Positions 4,350 to 5,359 of a DNA stretch of 5,359 bases are shown here, piece after piece. Below the pieces are notes generated by a model. It did no database searches, had not been told where the DNA came from, and saw only the letters and a program-made list of their open reading frames with translations. Positions within the stretch are counted from its first letter, which is position 1, and the number at the start of each line of letters is the position of its first letter. Source of the stretch: Candidatus Woesearchaeota archaeon (GTDB lineage Archaea; Nanobdellota; Nanobdellia; Woesearchaeales; GW2011-AR4); the NCBI GenBank assembly GCA_016181325.1, contig JACOZO010000094.1:1-5359 (forward strand), read 5' to 3'. The position numbers and the translations under genes are program-made.

Positions 4350-5359
4350 ATGGCAATAAAAGTCGGCTTGGTCGGATACGGCACTATCGGAAAGAGGGTG
4401 GCTGATGCAGTGAGGCTGCAGAAGGACATGAAGCTAGTCGGAATTACAGCCCACTCATTCAATTACAGGATGCACTCCGCCAATGTGCTCGGCATTCCTA
4501 TCTACACCATGGAGAACGTGAATGACTTCAAAGCCAATGGCATAAAGCCAGCAGGCACTTTCAAGGACTTGCTGAATGAGGCTGATGTCATTGTCGATGC
4601 AACCCCATCAAAAATCGGAAAGGAGAACAAGGACAGGTATTATGCGCCAAAGAAGCTCAAGGCGGTATTCCAGGGCGGGGAAAAGCCGGAAACAGCTGAC
4701 TGCAGCTTTGTGGCGCAGTGCAATTATGACGAGGCAGTAAATAAAAACTTTGTAAGGGTCGTAAGCTGCAATACAACCGGATTGTGCAGGACGCTGCACG
4801 CTGTCGATAAGAGATACGGCATCACAAGCGTGCATGCGACAATGGTAAGAAGGGCGGCAGACCCGTGGGACATCTACCATGGCCCTATCAACGCGATTGT
4901 TCCGGTGCTCGAGCTTCCAAGCCACCACGGCCCTGACGCAAGAACAGTGCTTCATAACATGGAAATATTCACTACAGCAATGTCAGTTCCGACGACACTG
5001 ATGCACATGCACAGCATAACCGCCGACCTGAAGAAAGAGGCTGAGGTGAAAGATGTCATAGGAATGTTCAGGAAAACGACAAGGGTCAAGGTCGTGAAAA
5101 ACGCTGAAAAGATAAGGTCAACTGCGGAGATAATGGAATTCGCAAAGGACATCGGCAGATTAAGGGGCGACATGCCTGAAATCTGCATCTGGGAGGAAGC
5201 AGTCGGCGTCTACAGGAAGAAATTATTTTATCTGCAGGCAGTGCACCAGGAATCGGATGTCGTCCCGGAGAATATTGACGCAATACGGGCTGCCACAGGA
5301 TTCAGGGACGGCGCGAAGTCGATAAAGATGACCAATGAGTCGATGAATATCGACGGGGT
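4350..5359 (+). CDS. gap: Type II (archaeal) glyceraldehyde-3-phosphate dehydrogenase, 3' end cut by window
   Basis: This is the phosphorylating archaeal GAPDH, which interconverts glyceraldehyde-3-phosphate and 1,3-bisphosphoglycerate with NAD(P)(H) in the cytoplasm; in archaea it usually works in the gluconeogenic direction. There are 336 codons before the window ends. The last residues (SIKMTNESMNIDG) match a region close to the C-terminus, so only a few codons should be missing. The N-terminal nucleotide-binding fold shows GYGTIGKRVADAV (9-21) and IVDATP (81-86). The catalytic Cys140 lies in SCNTTGLCRT (139-148), and His219 in PTTLMHMH (214-221) is the general base, matching Cys139 and His219 of the Sulfolobus enzyme as recalled. 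RRAADPWD (167-174), GPINAIVP (178-185), PSHHGPD (190-196) and AVHQESDVVPENIDAIRA are further family blocks. Unusually, the coenzyme-site AKT/TKT motif reads TAH (33-35). It is the second gene of the aldolase operon. Confidence 0.95.
   Translation, partial: MAIKVGLVGYGTIGKRVADAVRLQKDMKLVGITAHSFNYRMHSANVLGIPIYTMENVNDFKANGIKPAGTFKDLLNEADVIVDATPSKIGKENKDRYYAPKKLKAVFQGGEKPETADCSFVAQCNYDEAVNKNFVRVVSCNTTGLCRTLHAVDKRYGITSVHATMVRRAADPWDIYHGPINAIVPVLELPSHHGPDARTVLHNMEIFTTAMSVPTTLMHMHSITADLKKEAEVKDVIGMFRKTTRVKVVKNAEKIRSTAEIMEFAKDIGRLRGDMPEICIWEEAVGVYRKKLFYLQAVHQESDVVPENIDAIRAATGFRDGAKSIKMTNESMNIDG

Noticed and set aside
4608..5283. Several minus-strand frames opposite the GAPDH gene
   Set aside because: All are antisense to a strongly conserved enzyme and show no recognisable domain.

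Overview
The window looks like part of an archaeal chromosome, most likely from a DPANN-type lineage such as Woesearchaeota or Pacearchaeota; the lineage is an inference and was not tested. The archaeal signs are a phosphorylating type II (archaeal) glyceraldehyde-3-phosphate dehydrogenase, a DhnA-type class I aldolase, BRE/TATA-like promoters about 25 bases ahead of start sites, ribosome binding sites matching GGTGAT, and a small DUF2080-type transposon-associated protein.

Layout. Bases 1-936 are AT-rich accessory DNA: a short DUF2080-like gene (+), an unrecognised reading frame lying in the same frame directly behind its stop (+), and a GNAT acetyltransferase (-). Bases 937-1103 are intergenic. 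Bases 1104-1955 (-) encode a sugar-phosphate nucleotidyltransferase with an N-terminal ribbon-helix-helix (RHH) DNA-binding domain. It diverges from a class II fructose-1,6-bisphosphatase, GlpX (+), which probably starts at a TTG at 2080 and not at the ATG at 2011. The spacer between them holds two TATA boxes and a set of repeats that looks like an operator. After glpX comes a 335-base non-coding stretch, of which about 3096-3236 folds into strong hairpins with competing pairings. It is followed by a class I fructose-bisphosphate aldolase and, 24 bases downstream, the GAPDH gene, which runs off the right edge a few codons before its expected end.

How the genes fit. GAPDH, aldolase and GlpX are consecutive gluconeogenic steps: 1,3-bisphosphoglycerate to glyceraldehyde-3-phosphate, to fructose-1,6-bisphosphate, to fructose-6-phosphate. 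The nucleotidyltransferase would use a sugar-1-phosphate derived from that pool to make an NDP-sugar for glycans. Because it carries its own DNA-binding domain and shares a divergent control region with glpX, I propose that it may also act as a regulator linking sugar-nucleotide supply to gluconeogenesis. That hypothesis, and the structured element ahead of the aldolase, are the two most interesting points in the window.
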